Counted from the stretch's first letter, positions 1-6,947 are shown. The stretch is DNA of 12,207 nucleotides from a bacterium (GCA_021790135.1 JAJYIJ010000018.1:1-12207), one strand, 5' to 3'. Translations and numbers: made by a program. Notes: generated by a model from the letters alone, not told the origin.

Positions 1-1384
1 TATCAATGTCGCCCGTCTGTAAATTAATTTTCTGCTCAGCATTACCGTGATCAGCCGTAATCACTGCCACACCTTTATTCGCGAGAACATGATCGACAAT
101 ATCGCCGAGCATTTTATCGACAACTTCGCAAGCTTTTATTGTCGCTGCTTCATCACCGGTATGACCAACCATATCGGCATTAGCAAAATTAATCACGATC
201 AAATCATACTGACCGCCGTCGATCGCTTTGATTGCTTCTTTGGCCACGCCCGCCGCGGACATCCCGGGTACCTCGGCGTAGTTAGCCACGCCCGGCGATG
301 GCACGAGCATACGATCTTCACCCGGAAATGGGTCTTCCCGCGTGCCGTTTAAGAAAAAAGTGACGTGCGCGTACTTTTCCGTTTCCGCCACGTGGAATTG
401 ACGCTTGTTGTTTTTACTGGCCACCTCGGCGAGACAATTGATGACCACCACTGGCTCATAGGCCACCACCACCGGCAAATCCTTTTCATATTCCATCATC
501 GTAACGAAATCGAGATTCTTAATGTAGTTGCGTTCAAATTTATCAAAACCAGGCAACACGAAGGCTTTCGTCAGCTCGCGTGCGCGGTCCGGACGGAAAT
601 TGAAAAAAATCGCGGCATCACCTGTTTGCACCGTCGTGATGGGCTTTTTGCTTTTATCGACGATAACCGTCGGAACAAATTCTTCGTCATACACTTTGTG
701 TTCATAAGACGCGGCAATCGCGGCGATAGGATCCGTGGCTGTCTGTTCGGAAATCCCTTCGGCCATCGCCTGATAAGCTTTCTCCACGCGCGGCCAACGA
801 TTATCGCGATCCATCGCATAGTAACGTCCTGAAATACTGGCAATTGTCCCAACTTTAAGTTCTGCCATCTTTTTCTGGAGCTCTTCGACAAACTGCGTTC
901 CGCTGTTATAAGTGCAATCGCGTCCGTCAAGAATCACGTGAATGAATACCTGTTTGTTAAGACCTTGCTGTCGGCATAGCTCAAGCAGCGCGTATAGATG
1001 CTCGTTGCTGGAATGAACGTTTCCATTGCTAAGCATCCCGATGAGATGAAGCCGCGATTTATTTTTTTTGACTTGTTCAACAGCCCCGAGTAAAGCTTTA
1101 TTTTTATAAAAATTCCCGTTGGAAATTTCCTGATTAATGCGCGGACACGACTGATAGTAGACGCGCCCCGCCCCGATATTTAAATGGCCGACCTCGGAAT
1201 TGCCAATTTCGCCGAACATCAAACCGACTTCACTGCCGGAAGCGTGCAAGGTCATCGCCGGATAATTTTTTATATAATCCAAAAAATGAGGGGTCCGCGC
1301 TTTGGTGATGGCATTCCCCTCGCTGGAGGGCGCCACTCCCCATCCGTCAAAGATGATGAGAACAACCGGCTTATACAAAGACAT
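1..1384 (-). CDS. gpmI: 2,3-bisphosphoglycerate-independent phosphoglycerate mutase, copy 1 (3' end beyond the window)
   Basis: This enzyme interconverts 3-phosphoglycerate and 2-phosphoglycerate in cytosolic glycolysis, using two metal ions (usually Mn) and a phosphoserine intermediate. The reading frame is open from ATG at 1384 to the window edge, giving 461 codons of a protein normally near 510 residues. Family motifs seen include the N-terminal metal Asp in IIFDGWG (D13) and the nucleophile in GNSEVGHLNIGAGR (S63). Further along are LDGRD, GRYYAMDR, FFNFRPDRAR, TEKYAHVTFF, FPGEDR followed by PSPGV, NFANADMVGHTG and ITADHGNAEQ. The last His metal ligand lies outside the window. It starts 11 nt after the stop of the upstream gpmI copy with no Shine-Dalgarno sequence, so it is probably co-transcribed with eno and gpmI copy 2. 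Of the two copies this one keeps the more canonical middle segment. The identification is firm. Confidence 0.96.
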   Translation of the reverse strand, partial: MSLYKPVVLIIFDGWGVAPSSEGNAITKARTPHFLDYIKNYPAMTLHASGSEVGLMFGEIGNSEVGHLNIGAGRVYYQSCPRINQEISNGNFYKNKALLGAVEQVKKNKSRLHLIGMLSNGNVHSSNEHLYALLELCRQQGLNKQVFIHVILDGRDCTYNSGTQFVEELQKKMAELKVGTIASISGRYYAMDRDNRWPRVEKAYQAMAEGISEQTATDPIAAIAASYEHKVYDEEFVPTVIVDKSKKPITTVQTGDAAIFFNFRPDRARELTKAFVLPGFDKFERNYIKNLDFVTMMEYEKDLPVVVAYEPVVVINCLAEVASKNNKRQFHVAETEKYAHVTFFLNGTREDPFPGEDRMLVPSPGVANYAEVPGMSAAGVAKEAIKAIDGGQYDLIVINFANADMVGHTGDEAATIKACEVVDKMLGDIVDHVLANKGVAVITADHGNAEQKINLQTGDID

Positions 1385-1395
1385 AAATAAACAAA

Positions 1396-2964
1396 TTAAA
1401 ACAACGCCCTGCCCGTCATTTCTTTTGGTTTGGCAATGCCCATAACTTTCAAAAGCGTCGGCGCGACATCAGCCAATTTCCCTGGGTGCAGTCGTTTTGG
1501 CGCTTTGACCGATACTAATCGCGAATGGCTCGCAGGCAAAATCAGTACGAAAGGCACCGGGTTAATGGAATGCTCGGAATCGACTTCGTCGGTTTTTAAA
1601 TTGAGCATTTCTTCCGCATTGCCATGATCGGCGGTAATCGCGCAAATGCCACCGATCGCACCAATCGTTTTCACGATCCGGCCCAAAGCGCGATCGATCG
1701 CCCCCACTCCCTTCTCGGCTGCCGCCAAATTCCCGGTGTGACCGACCATGTCGGCATTGGCAAAATTAATGGCGATAAAATCAAAATTCTTTGACTCGAT
1801 GGCTCGAACGGCATAATCACCGATTTCCTTGGCTTTCATCAGCGGATCGATTTCAAAATCTTTGACTCGATCAGAGGCAATTTTTACCCATCGTTCATCA
1901 CAAAAATGCTGCGCGTAGCCACCGTTTAAAAAGTAGGTAATATGCGCGAATTTTTCCGACTCTGCCAGATACAACTGCCGACGAGGGCAAAGAACCCTTC
2001 CTAAACTATTGTGAACATCACGACTAGGAAAAGCTGTTAAAATACCGGGCAAATCCGGGCCAAAGTCTGTCAAAGCAACAAATCGAATATTTCTTGGCTT
2101 CTTGGCACGAACAAAAGATTCATCATTCTCTTCTTCAAAGTGAGGTTGCACAAAAGCTTTGGTGATCTGACGGGCACGATCGCTGCGCAAATTAAAAAAG
2201 AAGATAGCGTCATTACTCTTAATCGTGGCAATTGGTTTACCACAGGCTTCCACCACGCTCGGAGCAATAAATTCATCACTTTCACCACGATTGTATGCCT
2301 GTTCAATCGCTTCTTCGGCGCTGGCAACAGCATGCCCCTTCCCGAGAACCATTGCTTCGTAGGCCGCCTTCGTGCGATGCCAATTTTTATTCCGATCCAT
2401 CCCATAAAGCCGCCCCATCACCGTCGCAATCTGCTCCGGACCGGTAAAGTGTGCACGCAAACGACGCAGATGGCCGAGAGCGTCGTGCTGCCCGGAGTCT
2501 CGGCCGTCGGTAAAAAGATGTAAAAACACTTTTTTAATGTCATGGGCGGAAAAAAGCTCAAGCAATGCATACAAATGCTCTGGCCGCGAATGGGCACTAT
2601 CATGATTGGACAAAAGGCCCATCACATGCACGCTGCTCTCATATTTTTTCACATGATGGAGGGCCTCATGAAAAGCATTGTTCTTGAAAAAACTTCCGTC
2701 TTTGATTGCTTCTGATACATAGAGGGTATCTTGTTTTACTACCCGGCCAGCCCCGATGTTCAAATGGCCGGCTTCGCTGTTGCCTTCTTGGTGCGGAAAC
2801 AAGCCAACGGCCGATCCGCTGGCTGCCAAACTGGTATGCGGATATTTTTTAAACCAACTAAAAAAATTCGGCGCTGTTTTAGGCGTAATTGCATTGCCGG
2901 GCTTAGCCGGATCAGCCAAGCCCCACCCATCCAAAATTATAAGCGCTGTTAAGGGAGAAGCCAT
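1396..2964 (-). CDS. gpmI: 2,3-bisphosphoglycerate-independent phosphoglycerate mutase, copy 2 (complete, diverged paralogue)
   Basis: Complete 522-residue iPGM of the alkaline-phosphatase superfamily, in tandem with another iPGM gene downstream. The metal and catalytic set is present: D12 in IILDGWG, S63 in GNSEAGHLNIGAGR, FTDGRD, MGRLYGMDR, NLRSDRAR, SEKFAHITYF, NFANADMVGHTG, ITADHGNAEE and the late His in EHSINPVPF. It therefore should be able to act as a mutase. It departs from the family just after the NGG turn. Copy 1 has the usual FPGEDR and PSPGV there, whereas this copy reads HFCDERW and SDRVKDFEID. It may be catalytically tuned differently or be a paralogue on its way to a new role; this is inference. 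It begins 44 nt after eno, with no Shine-Dalgarno sequence before ATG at 2964, and ends 11 nt before copy 1. Whether both copies are expressed cannot be told from sequence. Confidence 0.96.
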   Translation of the reverse strand: MASPLTALIILDGWGLADPAKPGNAITPKTAPNFFSWFKKYPHTSLAASGSAVGLFPHQEGNSEAGHLNIGAGRVVKQDTLYVSEAIKDGSFFKNNAFHEALHHVKKYESSVHVMGLLSNHDSAHSRPEHLYALLELFSAHDIKKVFLHLFTDGRDSGQHDALGHLRRLRAHFTGPEQIATVMGRLYGMDRNKNWHRTKAAYEAMVLGKGHAVASAEEAIEQAYNRGESDEFIAPSVVEACGKPIATIKSNDAIFFFNLRSDRARQITKAFVQPHFEEENDESFVRAKKPRNIRFVALTDFGPDLPGILTAFPSRDVHNSLGRVLCPRRQLYLAESEKFAHITYFLNGGYAQHFCDERWVKIASDRVKDFEIDPLMKAKEIGDYAVRAIESKNFDFIAINFANADMVGHTGNLAAAEKGVGAIDRALGRIVKTIGAIGGICAITADHGNAEEMLNLKTDEVDSEHSINPVPFVLILPASHSRLVSVKAPKRLHPGKLADVAPTLLKVMGIAKPKEMTGRALF

Positions 2965-3008
2965 AGAAAAATGTTAAGAAGCCAATTCCCTTCTTCCGTC
3001 TTCGATCG

Positions 3009-4256
3009 CTACAGACCAAGTTCCAATTCAATCTCCATCAAACGATTATATTTTTCCACGCGTTCGGAACGCGACATTGAACCGGTTTTGATAAATTCCG
3101 AATTAACCGCCACTGCCAAATCAGCAATAAACGTATCGGCCGTCTCGCCGCTCCGATGGGATACGGCAGTCTGATACCCACTTGTTTGGGCTAACCGGAC
3201 CGCTTCGATCGTGTCGGTGAGCGTTCCAATTTGATTTAATTTAATAAGAATGGCGTTGGCGACATGTTCATCTATTCCTCTTTCCAAACGATTAACGTTA
3301 GTGACAAAAAGATCGTCACCAACCAACAAAACTTTCTTTCCAAGCTCCCGTGTTAACGTTTGCCAGTTCTTCCAGTCGTCTTCCGCCAAACCATCCTCGA
3401 TCGAAAATAGAGGATATTTTTTTACCCACCCCTCTAAAAGAGCGATCATTTTTTCAGGACGCCAACCTTGCTTCTTCCCCAAAAAATAGTAGCTGCCATG
3501 GCGATAAAATTCCGAAGCAGCGACATCAAGCCCCAAAAAAACATGCTTGCCCGGTTCCCAACCGGCCGCTTTAATGGCCGAAATAATAAACTCGATTCCC
3601 CGTTCATTACTGACCAATTCCGGAGCAAAGCCTCCCTCGTCGCCAACCGCGGTTGAATAACCTTTTTGGCTTAGTGTATTAGCGAGTGAATGAAAAATTT
3701 GTGAGGCCATCCGTACCCGTTCACGAAAAAGTTTGTGACGCGGTAAAATCAAAAATTCTTGGATCGAAAGTCCGTTATCGGCATGCCGTCCGCCGTTCAG
3801 AATGTTAACCATTGGAACAGGCAAACGAAAATCTTTATATGGCAAAGAAAAAGCCGAGCGAATATAACGATATAAAGGCATTCCAGCCTCGGTGGCGAAA
3901 GCTCGGGTAGCAGCAAGTGATACCGCTAATGTGGCGTTGGCGCCAAGATTGGATTTATTATCAGTCCCATCCAATTTATCGAGCAATTTATCAACTTCGA
4001 GAATACTCGCAACTGTTCGACCAGCAAAAAATCGGGCAATAGGTATATTGACATTCTTCACGGCTTTTAAAACACCTTTTCCGCCGTAACGCTTACCACC
4101 ATCTCGCAGCTCCAAATCTTCATGGCTGCCCGTGGAGGCTCCTGAAGGAACCTTGGCTGTTGCCGATACGCCATTTTTAAGGACTATTTTGGCCTCGACG
4201 GTCGGATTTCCGCGCGAATCCAGGACCTCGCGAGCGCTGATTGTCTTAATAATCAT
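3009..4256 (-). CDS. eno: Enolase (phosphopyruvate hydratase)
   Basis: Converts 2-phosphoglycerate to phosphoenolpyruvate in cytosolic glycolysis, consuming the product of the gpmI genes just downstream. The protein has 415 residues, slightly under the usual 420-430. Seen in order: the N-terminal signature AREVLDSRGNPTVE, the mobile loop SGASTGSHE (S41), NGGRHADN (H158), QEF (E167), GDEGGFAP with the catalytic acid E207, the Mg ligands in GLDVAAS, SIEDGL and GDDLF, the catalytic-Lys strand LIKLNQIGT, SHRSGET, and KTGSMSRSERVEKYN. The frame stays open another 40 codons upstream, but that stretch (starting MGNRWAT) is read from integrase DNA. The true start is ATG 4256, directly before the conserved IIKTISAREVLDS. 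An extended -10 box lies about 30 nt upstream; there is no Shine-Dalgarno sequence. A mobile element ends within that promoter. Confidence 0.97.
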   Translation of the reverse strand: MIIKTISAREVLDSRGNPTVEAKIVLKNGVSATAKVPSGASTGSHEDLELRDGGKRYGGKGVLKAVKNVNIPIARFFAGRTVASILEVDKLLDKLDGTDNKSNLGANATLAVSLAATRAFATEAGMPLYRYIRSAFSLPYKDFRLPVPMVNILNGGRHADNGLSIQEFLILPRHKLFRERVRMASQIFHSLANTLSQKGYSTAVGDEGGFAPELVSNERGIEFIISAIKAAGWEPGKHVFLGLDVAASEFYRHGSYYFLGKKQGWRPEKMIALLEGWVKKYPLFSIEDGLAEDDWKNWQTLTRELGKKVLLVGDDLFVTNVNRLERGIDEHVANAILIKLNQIGTLTDTIEAVRLAQTSGYQTAVSHRSGETADTFIADLAVAVNSEFIKTGSMSRSERVEKYNRLMEIELELGL

Positions 4257-4285
4257 ACGCAAAAAATTACAGATAGAACTGGCTA

Positions 4286-4292
4286 TAGTATA
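4286..4292. repeat. Putative attachment core, left end
   Basis: TAGTATA, identical and in the same orientation to 7087-7093. Together with the neighbouring TACCATA (4291-4297) it forms half of the reconstructed palindromic element site. It overlaps the eno -10 hexamer. Seven base pairs is a typical overlap length for tyrosine recombinases (established for lambda-type systems); assigning it here is inference. Confidence 0.6.
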
Positions 4293-4295
4293 CCA
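4287..4295 (-). promoter_or_regulatory. Extended -10 promoter of eno
   Basis: On the minus strand this reads TGGTATACT, a perfect match to the extended -10 consensus TGnTAtaaT-type with TATACT as the hexamer. A start about 7 nt downstream would give a leader of roughly 22 nt before the eno ATG at 4256. The hexamer 17 nt upstream (TATCCA) is a poor -35, which is usual where an extended -10 is present. The TGG part belongs to the inferred mobile element, while the bases after the hexamer are host sequence. Confidence 0.6.
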
Positions 4296-4299
4296 TACC

Positions 4300-4620
4300 T
4301 CACGCGACCTGGATACGCGCTTGGCCTGCGGGTTCCGCACACGTTGTCGGTACTGCGTTGCCCACCGGTTGCCCATCCGTCGGAGTCGCGTCGGCCGAAG
4401 GATCGTCCAAGATGTTCACGGCCTTGCGGAGCTGGTCTGGACCAAGGTGGGCGTACCGCATCGTCATGTTGAGGGTGGCGTGTCCGAGCAGTTCCTGCAC
4501 CGCTCGGAGATTAACGCCCGCGGCGACGAGCTGCGACGCGAAGGAGTGGCGCAGCGTGTGCCAGCCGATGGAGCGTAGGCCCGCCCTTCGACAGCACGTC
4601 TTCAGATACGAAAGGGCCGG
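4300..4620 (-). pseudogene. Tyrosine recombinase (phage-type integrase), C-terminal remnant
   Basis: The minus frame ending at the TGA of 4300-4302 encodes about 105 residues of a tyrosine-recombinase catalytic domain. Readable in order are CRRAGLRS, then IGWHTLRHSFASQL with the box II His-x-x-Arg, QELLGHATLNMTMRYAHL with the LLGH motif and the nucleophilic Tyr of MRYAHL, and a tail of about 45 residues. The N-terminal DNA-binding domain and the first catalytic Arg box, normally some 200 residues upstream, are missing. The frame reaches a stop at 4744-4746 inside the HTH gene without a usable start. Homology fades above about 4620-4631, where sequence switches to the HTH gene, as expected from a deletion joining the two genes. 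The fragment cannot recombine on its own. The stop lies 8 bp from the left attachment core, and the tail contains the left 19-nt repeat. Confidence 0.85.
4357..4375. repeat. 19-nt repeat, left copy (tandem 8-mer, candidate integrase arm site)
   Basis: GTTGCCCACCGGTTGCCCA, itself a direct repeat of GTTGCCCA with a CCG spacer. An identical copy in the same orientation lies at 6948-6966. This copy is about 65 bp inside the left attachment core, within the integrase tail coding sequence. Direct repeats near both ends are known as arm-type binding sites in lambda-like and Tn916-like integrases; that role is inferred here. Confidence 0.75.
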
Positions 4621-4778
4621 CCGGTAGGCGACCGGACGCCGACGCGCAGAAACGCGATCGAGCGGCGTTCGACCAGGCGGTAAACCGTCGGAAGCGAAAT
4701 CCCGAGAAGAGTGGCAACCTGGCGCGGAGTCAGGAGCGGCGCCTCAAGCTGAACGGCAGCACGAGATACTATAGTCAT
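4602..4778 (-). pseudogene. Excisionase-family helix-turn-helix protein, 3' end lost
   Basis: A 58-codon frame from ATG 4778 with a clear HTH_17/excisionase-type domain at residues 15-49: LLTPRQVATLLGISLPTVYR continuing into LVERRSIAFLRVGVR. Such proteins bind DNA and often direct excision or regulate element genes. In complete relatives the GxR strand is followed by a short segment such as RIPxxxLxxW/F. Here it is replaced by SPTGRPFRI, which is integrase DNA read in another frame, followed by TGA at 4602-4604. The N-terminal domain looks intact and may still fold, so this could be a truncated but functional protein; I list it as broken because of the fusion. No clear Shine-Dalgarno sequence is present. 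The 12-bp palindrome TTCCTGTAGGAA at 4819-4830 lies upstream and could be an operator. Confidence 0.72.
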
Positions 4779-5072
4779 GGATTAAAGTGTTAGAGAGCAG
4801 AACCGGGCGGCTGTGTCTTTCCTGTAGGAAGTTACCAGCCGGGGCAACGCTCATATTTTACCGGCTTCGTCGGGGATTGATCAAGGGGTTGACCGCCAAC
4901 GGCACGGCCGGGCCGAGTCTCAGGGCGTGAAAGCACGAGCAGGGTGTCTGATGAGCATATCCCTTTCCTGCCTCCGGCGTAAGTGAGCGTGATCGGTACG
5001 CCGACGCCGCTTCTGTGGATAAGCGCACTCGGAATCGTCAGCAACAGAAACGCTGTTCTGGCTCTTCCTCAA
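4779..5072. other. Element sequence with no supported gene
   Basis: Between the HTH gene and the terminator of the cargo operon I see no convincing gene. A 70-codon minus frame (4832-5044) has no family resemblance, no ribosome binding site and unconvincing composition. Visible structures are the palindrome TTCCTGTAGGAA (4819-4830) and the left arm of a 13-nt inverted repeat, GCGTAAGTGAGCG (4977-4989), whose partner is at 5176-5188. Confidence 0.5.
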
Positions 5073-5114
5073 AAACACACAAGCTCCGTAGAACCCTACG
5101 GAGCTTGTTGTGTT
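5073..5114 (-). terminator. Rho-independent terminator of the element cargo operon
   Basis: A 13-bp perfect stem (5079-5091 with 5096-5108, loop AACC on the plus strand) that extends by about five more pairs past a one-base bulge. On the minus strand the stem is followed by a run of five T. It lies about 70 nt after the HEPN-like gene stop at 5183, so it ends the cargo transcript. In the plus direction there is no T-run. Confidence 0.8.
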
Positions 5115-5182
5115 GCTTGTCTCAATTCATCGTGCCAGGGACTTATCCCCCTAAGCGACAGGAACCTGCCCTTCGCGCTCAC

Positions 5183-5482
5183 TTACGCTGACCGGAATTT
5201 CTCGTCGCCTCGGTGTATCACGACGTTTCGAACGCGGTTGGCCGTTCCCAAATCATAGAACATTTCTCGGGGGATTTGCCGGCTCTCATGTAACGCCTTG
5301 ATGTTCTCCCAGGCCGACCTTGCCACCGGAAGATTCTTGGCAGTCAGGGCGCTCTTGAGAGTTGCCTCAAAAATCTCCGAACTCTTGACAATGGCAAGAA
5401 GACGGTCGTCTTCAAACACAGAGAGCGCAAGTCGCTCATATTCAGCCCACGGCGGACGCTCCATCTGGGCCTCATCAGTCAC
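5183..5482 (-). CDS. Small HEPN-like protein (putative)
   Basis: 99-residue, predicted all-helical protein with the motif R85-N86-V-V-I-H90 near its C terminus, in the context LGTANRVRNVVIHRGDE. An RN-x3-H (Rx4-6H) motif at the end of a short helical bundle is the hallmark of HEPN domains. These act as RNases in many toxin-antitoxin, abortive-infection and CRISPR-linked systems, or as non-catalytic nucleotide-binding partners. The domain call is from motif and layout only. The start is GTG 5482: an ideal AGGAGG lies 9 nt upstream, which core genes in this window lack. It is the last gene of a three-gene minus-strand operon in the mobile element and is followed by a strong terminator. It could instead be an inactive HEPN-fold protein or an unrelated helical protein. 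Confidence 0.68.
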   Translation of the reverse strand: MTDEAQMERPPWAEYERLALSVFEDDRLLAIVKSSEIFEATLKSALTAKNLPVARSAWENIKALHESRQIPREMFYDLGTANRVRNVVIHRGDEKFRSA

Positions 5483-5540
5483 GATCGACAGCCTCCTGCA
5501 GTCGGCAGACCGGGAACTCGTGCATTGGTTGGGTGCTCAT
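5475..5540 (-). CDS. Possible 21-residue overlapping leader peptide
   Basis: A 21-codon frame begins MSTQPMHEF. Its ATG overlaps the TGA of the upstream gene as ATGA (5537-5540), and its own stop (5475-5477) overlaps the first codons of the HEPN-like gene. GGAG lies about 10 nt upstream. If translated it would couple the two flanking genes; it may equally be a chance frame. Confidence 0.25.
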   Translation of the reverse strand: MSTQPMHEFPVCRLQEAVDRD

Positions 5541-5971
5541 TCTTCTTGATCTCCGCTATCATCGTCAGGGCTGGGCGTTTCTGTAGGGTACTCAGTTTCT
5601 GCTTCCGCAAAATGCTGATGCTCTGCCTCCTCTACCGCGGCATTGCTCACGCCTAAGAGTTTCACGGACTGGGATAGTACGAGGTGGTAAAGTTGGTCCG
5701 TAATTGCCATGATGTCGAGTTCGTTGCCATGGGATCTTACCTGCGGGTGAAGATTCACCAGTGTCTGGTCGCGGACTACTTCCGCGAGTCTTAGAAGCTT
5801 CAAGGCGACTTGAACTTCCTGTCGCTTCTCGAATAGCGGAGAAGCCACCTCTTCTCGCGGAGGGTGACGATCATTTCCTTCAATCATAAGTATTAGCGCC
5901 GCTATTGAACGGCGTAGATAGTTGGGAGTCACGAGTGTTACGCGATACTCCCCTGGGGCAACCCCCATCAT
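5537..5971 (-). CDS. Uncharacterised helical protein with acidic tail (element cargo)
   Basis: I do not recognise this 144-residue protein. From the chosen start it reads MMGVAPGEYRVTLV, then a helix-rich middle (about residues 20-110) with no Cys cluster, nucleotide-binding loop or membrane segment. It closes with a strongly acidic, disordered-looking tail rich in E, D, T and P that ends DDDSGDQEE. The start is placed at ATG 5971 rather than the further-upstream ATG 6007 because it lies 4 nt after the stop of the preceding gene and has GGGAG about 9 nt upstream; a second ATG follows at 5968. It is the middle gene of the cargo operon. An acidic tail beside a possible RNase toxin would suit an inhibitor, but that is speculation. 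Confidence 0.7.
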   Translation of the reverse strand: MMGVAPGEYRVTLVTPNYLRRSIAALILMIEGNDRHPPREEVASPLFEKRQEVQVALKLLRLAEVVRDQTLVNLHPQVRSHGNELDIMAITDQLYHLVLSQSVKLLGVSNAAVEEAEHQHFAEAETEYPTETPSPDDDSGDQEE

Positions 5972-5975
5972 GGCA

Positions 5976-6320
5976 CTATTCTCCCACCTTTTCGGGCATG
6001 TCGTCAATGCCGCCTGGGCAGAACTCCTTCATCATCCGTATGGCGGTCAGTACCTCGTCTGCAGAGACTGAAGAGCACCCCGATCGTGTCTCTGGTGGGT
6101 TGGCGATCATGTTACGTAAGCACGCCGCGTGCAGCAGACGTTCACGAACGGCGGCACTAACGATTGTTCTCTTGAACGCTTCGTGGACCATTTCCACGAA
6201 GGATCGCATCTCGGCATCGGGATCAAGACGGCGGTGAAGGTGCTCGCTGGTCTCCTCGAACGCTCGCATCAAGGCTGCCTCGCGAACGCCGGGCTGTTCC
6301 GCTTCCGCTCCGTTCACCAT
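5976..6320 (-). CDS. Uncharacterised protein, first gene of element cargo operon
   Basis: An unrecognised 114-residue protein. It is probably mostly helical: AALMRAFEETSEHLHRRL and MRSFVEMVHEAFKRTIV look like amphipathic helices, followed by ERLLHAACLRNM and a C-terminal segment EVLTAIRMMKEF. It has two scattered Cys (in AACLRN and SGCSS) and no transmembrane segment. ATG 6320 is supported by GGAG 9 nt upstream. The stop TAG (5976-5978) lies 4 nt before the next gene, and its last codons contain that gene's ribosome binding site, so the two are tightly coupled. Base composition matches the rest of the element rather than the host flanks. The operon promoter is not identified; the host extended -10 at 7088 faces this gene from about 760 nt away. 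Confidence 0.68.
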   Translation of the reverse strand: MVNGAEAEQPGVREAALMRAFEETSEHLHRRLDPDAEMRSFVEMVHEAFKRTIVSAAVRERLLHAACLRNMIANPPETRSGCSSVSADEVLTAIRMMKEFCPGGIDDMPEKVGE

Positions 6321-6945
6321 GTCGCGCCACTCCGCGGGCGTCGGGTCGACCGTGGGACCTCACGCTCCCGTCGGGCGAGAGCATCCCGCGCGCTCTCGCC
6401 GCCGTCAAGCGCTGCTCCACCTCGGATTGCGTTCCGCCCTTCTGGAGCCGTAGGCTGGCAACTTGTCGGGCTCCTCTTCTCGGGAGAGCCTTGTTCGCGG
6501 CACGTGGCGTGTTCCTGGCGGACGTGCGGTGGCGTGGATCGGCGCCCGGCTCCTCGGCACCGGCCCCCTTCCCAAGCGGCTCGCCCTCTTGGCAGGCCTC
6601 GGACTTGGGGCCGCCAGTCTCGCCTTCGCAGCGGCGATCGGGTTCGTGCGGTACGCCGGCGCGGACACGCGCCTGACGAGTTGCTCACAGCTGCTTCCGT
6701 TGGATCATATTTCTCGCGAACCATACGGGGAGTGTACCGATACGCAAGGGTGTAGCGGGTCACGAATGAGTTTCCCGTGGTGCTTGTCTTCCGCGAAGTG
6801 GACCGGCATCGTTTACAACCCAGTCTTTCGCACCCGTCCGCTCCGCGCCAGCACCGCGTGTCATTGGGCCGCTCGCGAGAATACGAAAACCGAGCGCTGT
6901 CGCGCTCGGTCATTGCTGTTACACACTTTGTCGCACTCGTCCCGG
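6321..6945. other. Very GC-rich element stretch without a supported gene
   Basis: Several long frames cross this stretch on both strands simply because stops are rare at high GC. The plus-strand frame from TTG 6463 contains one hydrophobic segment (LALLAGLGLGAASLAFAAAI) that could be a membrane helix. However, it has a stop just upstream, no ribosome binding site, and degrades into a Cys/Ser/Arg-rich tail. Minus-strand frames are Arg/Ser/Thr-rich and look non-coding. It may hold remains of a gene, but I cannot name one. A hairpin at 6889-6910 lies near its right end. Confidence 0.5.
6889..6910 (-). terminator. Hairpin, possible weak terminator
   Basis: Perfect 9-bp stem ACCGAGCGC / GCGCTCGGT around a TGTC loop (plus strand). 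On the minus strand it is followed by only TTTTCG, so termination would be partial. It stands between the captured host promoter at 7088 and the cargo genes. Confidence 0.4.
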
Positions 6946-6947
6946 CC

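Noticed and set aside
1..1384. Frameshift or pseudogene status of gpmI copy 1
   Set aside because: Reading the minus strand through by eye shows an uninterrupted frame with all expected motifs; it only lacks its 3' end because the window stops.
4257..4376. N-terminal extension of enolase by 40 residues (starting MGNRWAT)
   Set aside because: The extension is integrase-tail DNA read out of frame, it crosses the promoter, and the family begins at IIKTISAREVLDS.
4832..5044. 70-codon minus frame
   Set aside because: No family resemblance, no ribosome binding site, and it lies downstream of the operon terminator.
5073..5114. CRISPR repeat or integron attC site
   Set aside because: It occurs once, has a simple perfect stem with a T-run on one strand, and no cas or integron integrase gene is nearby.
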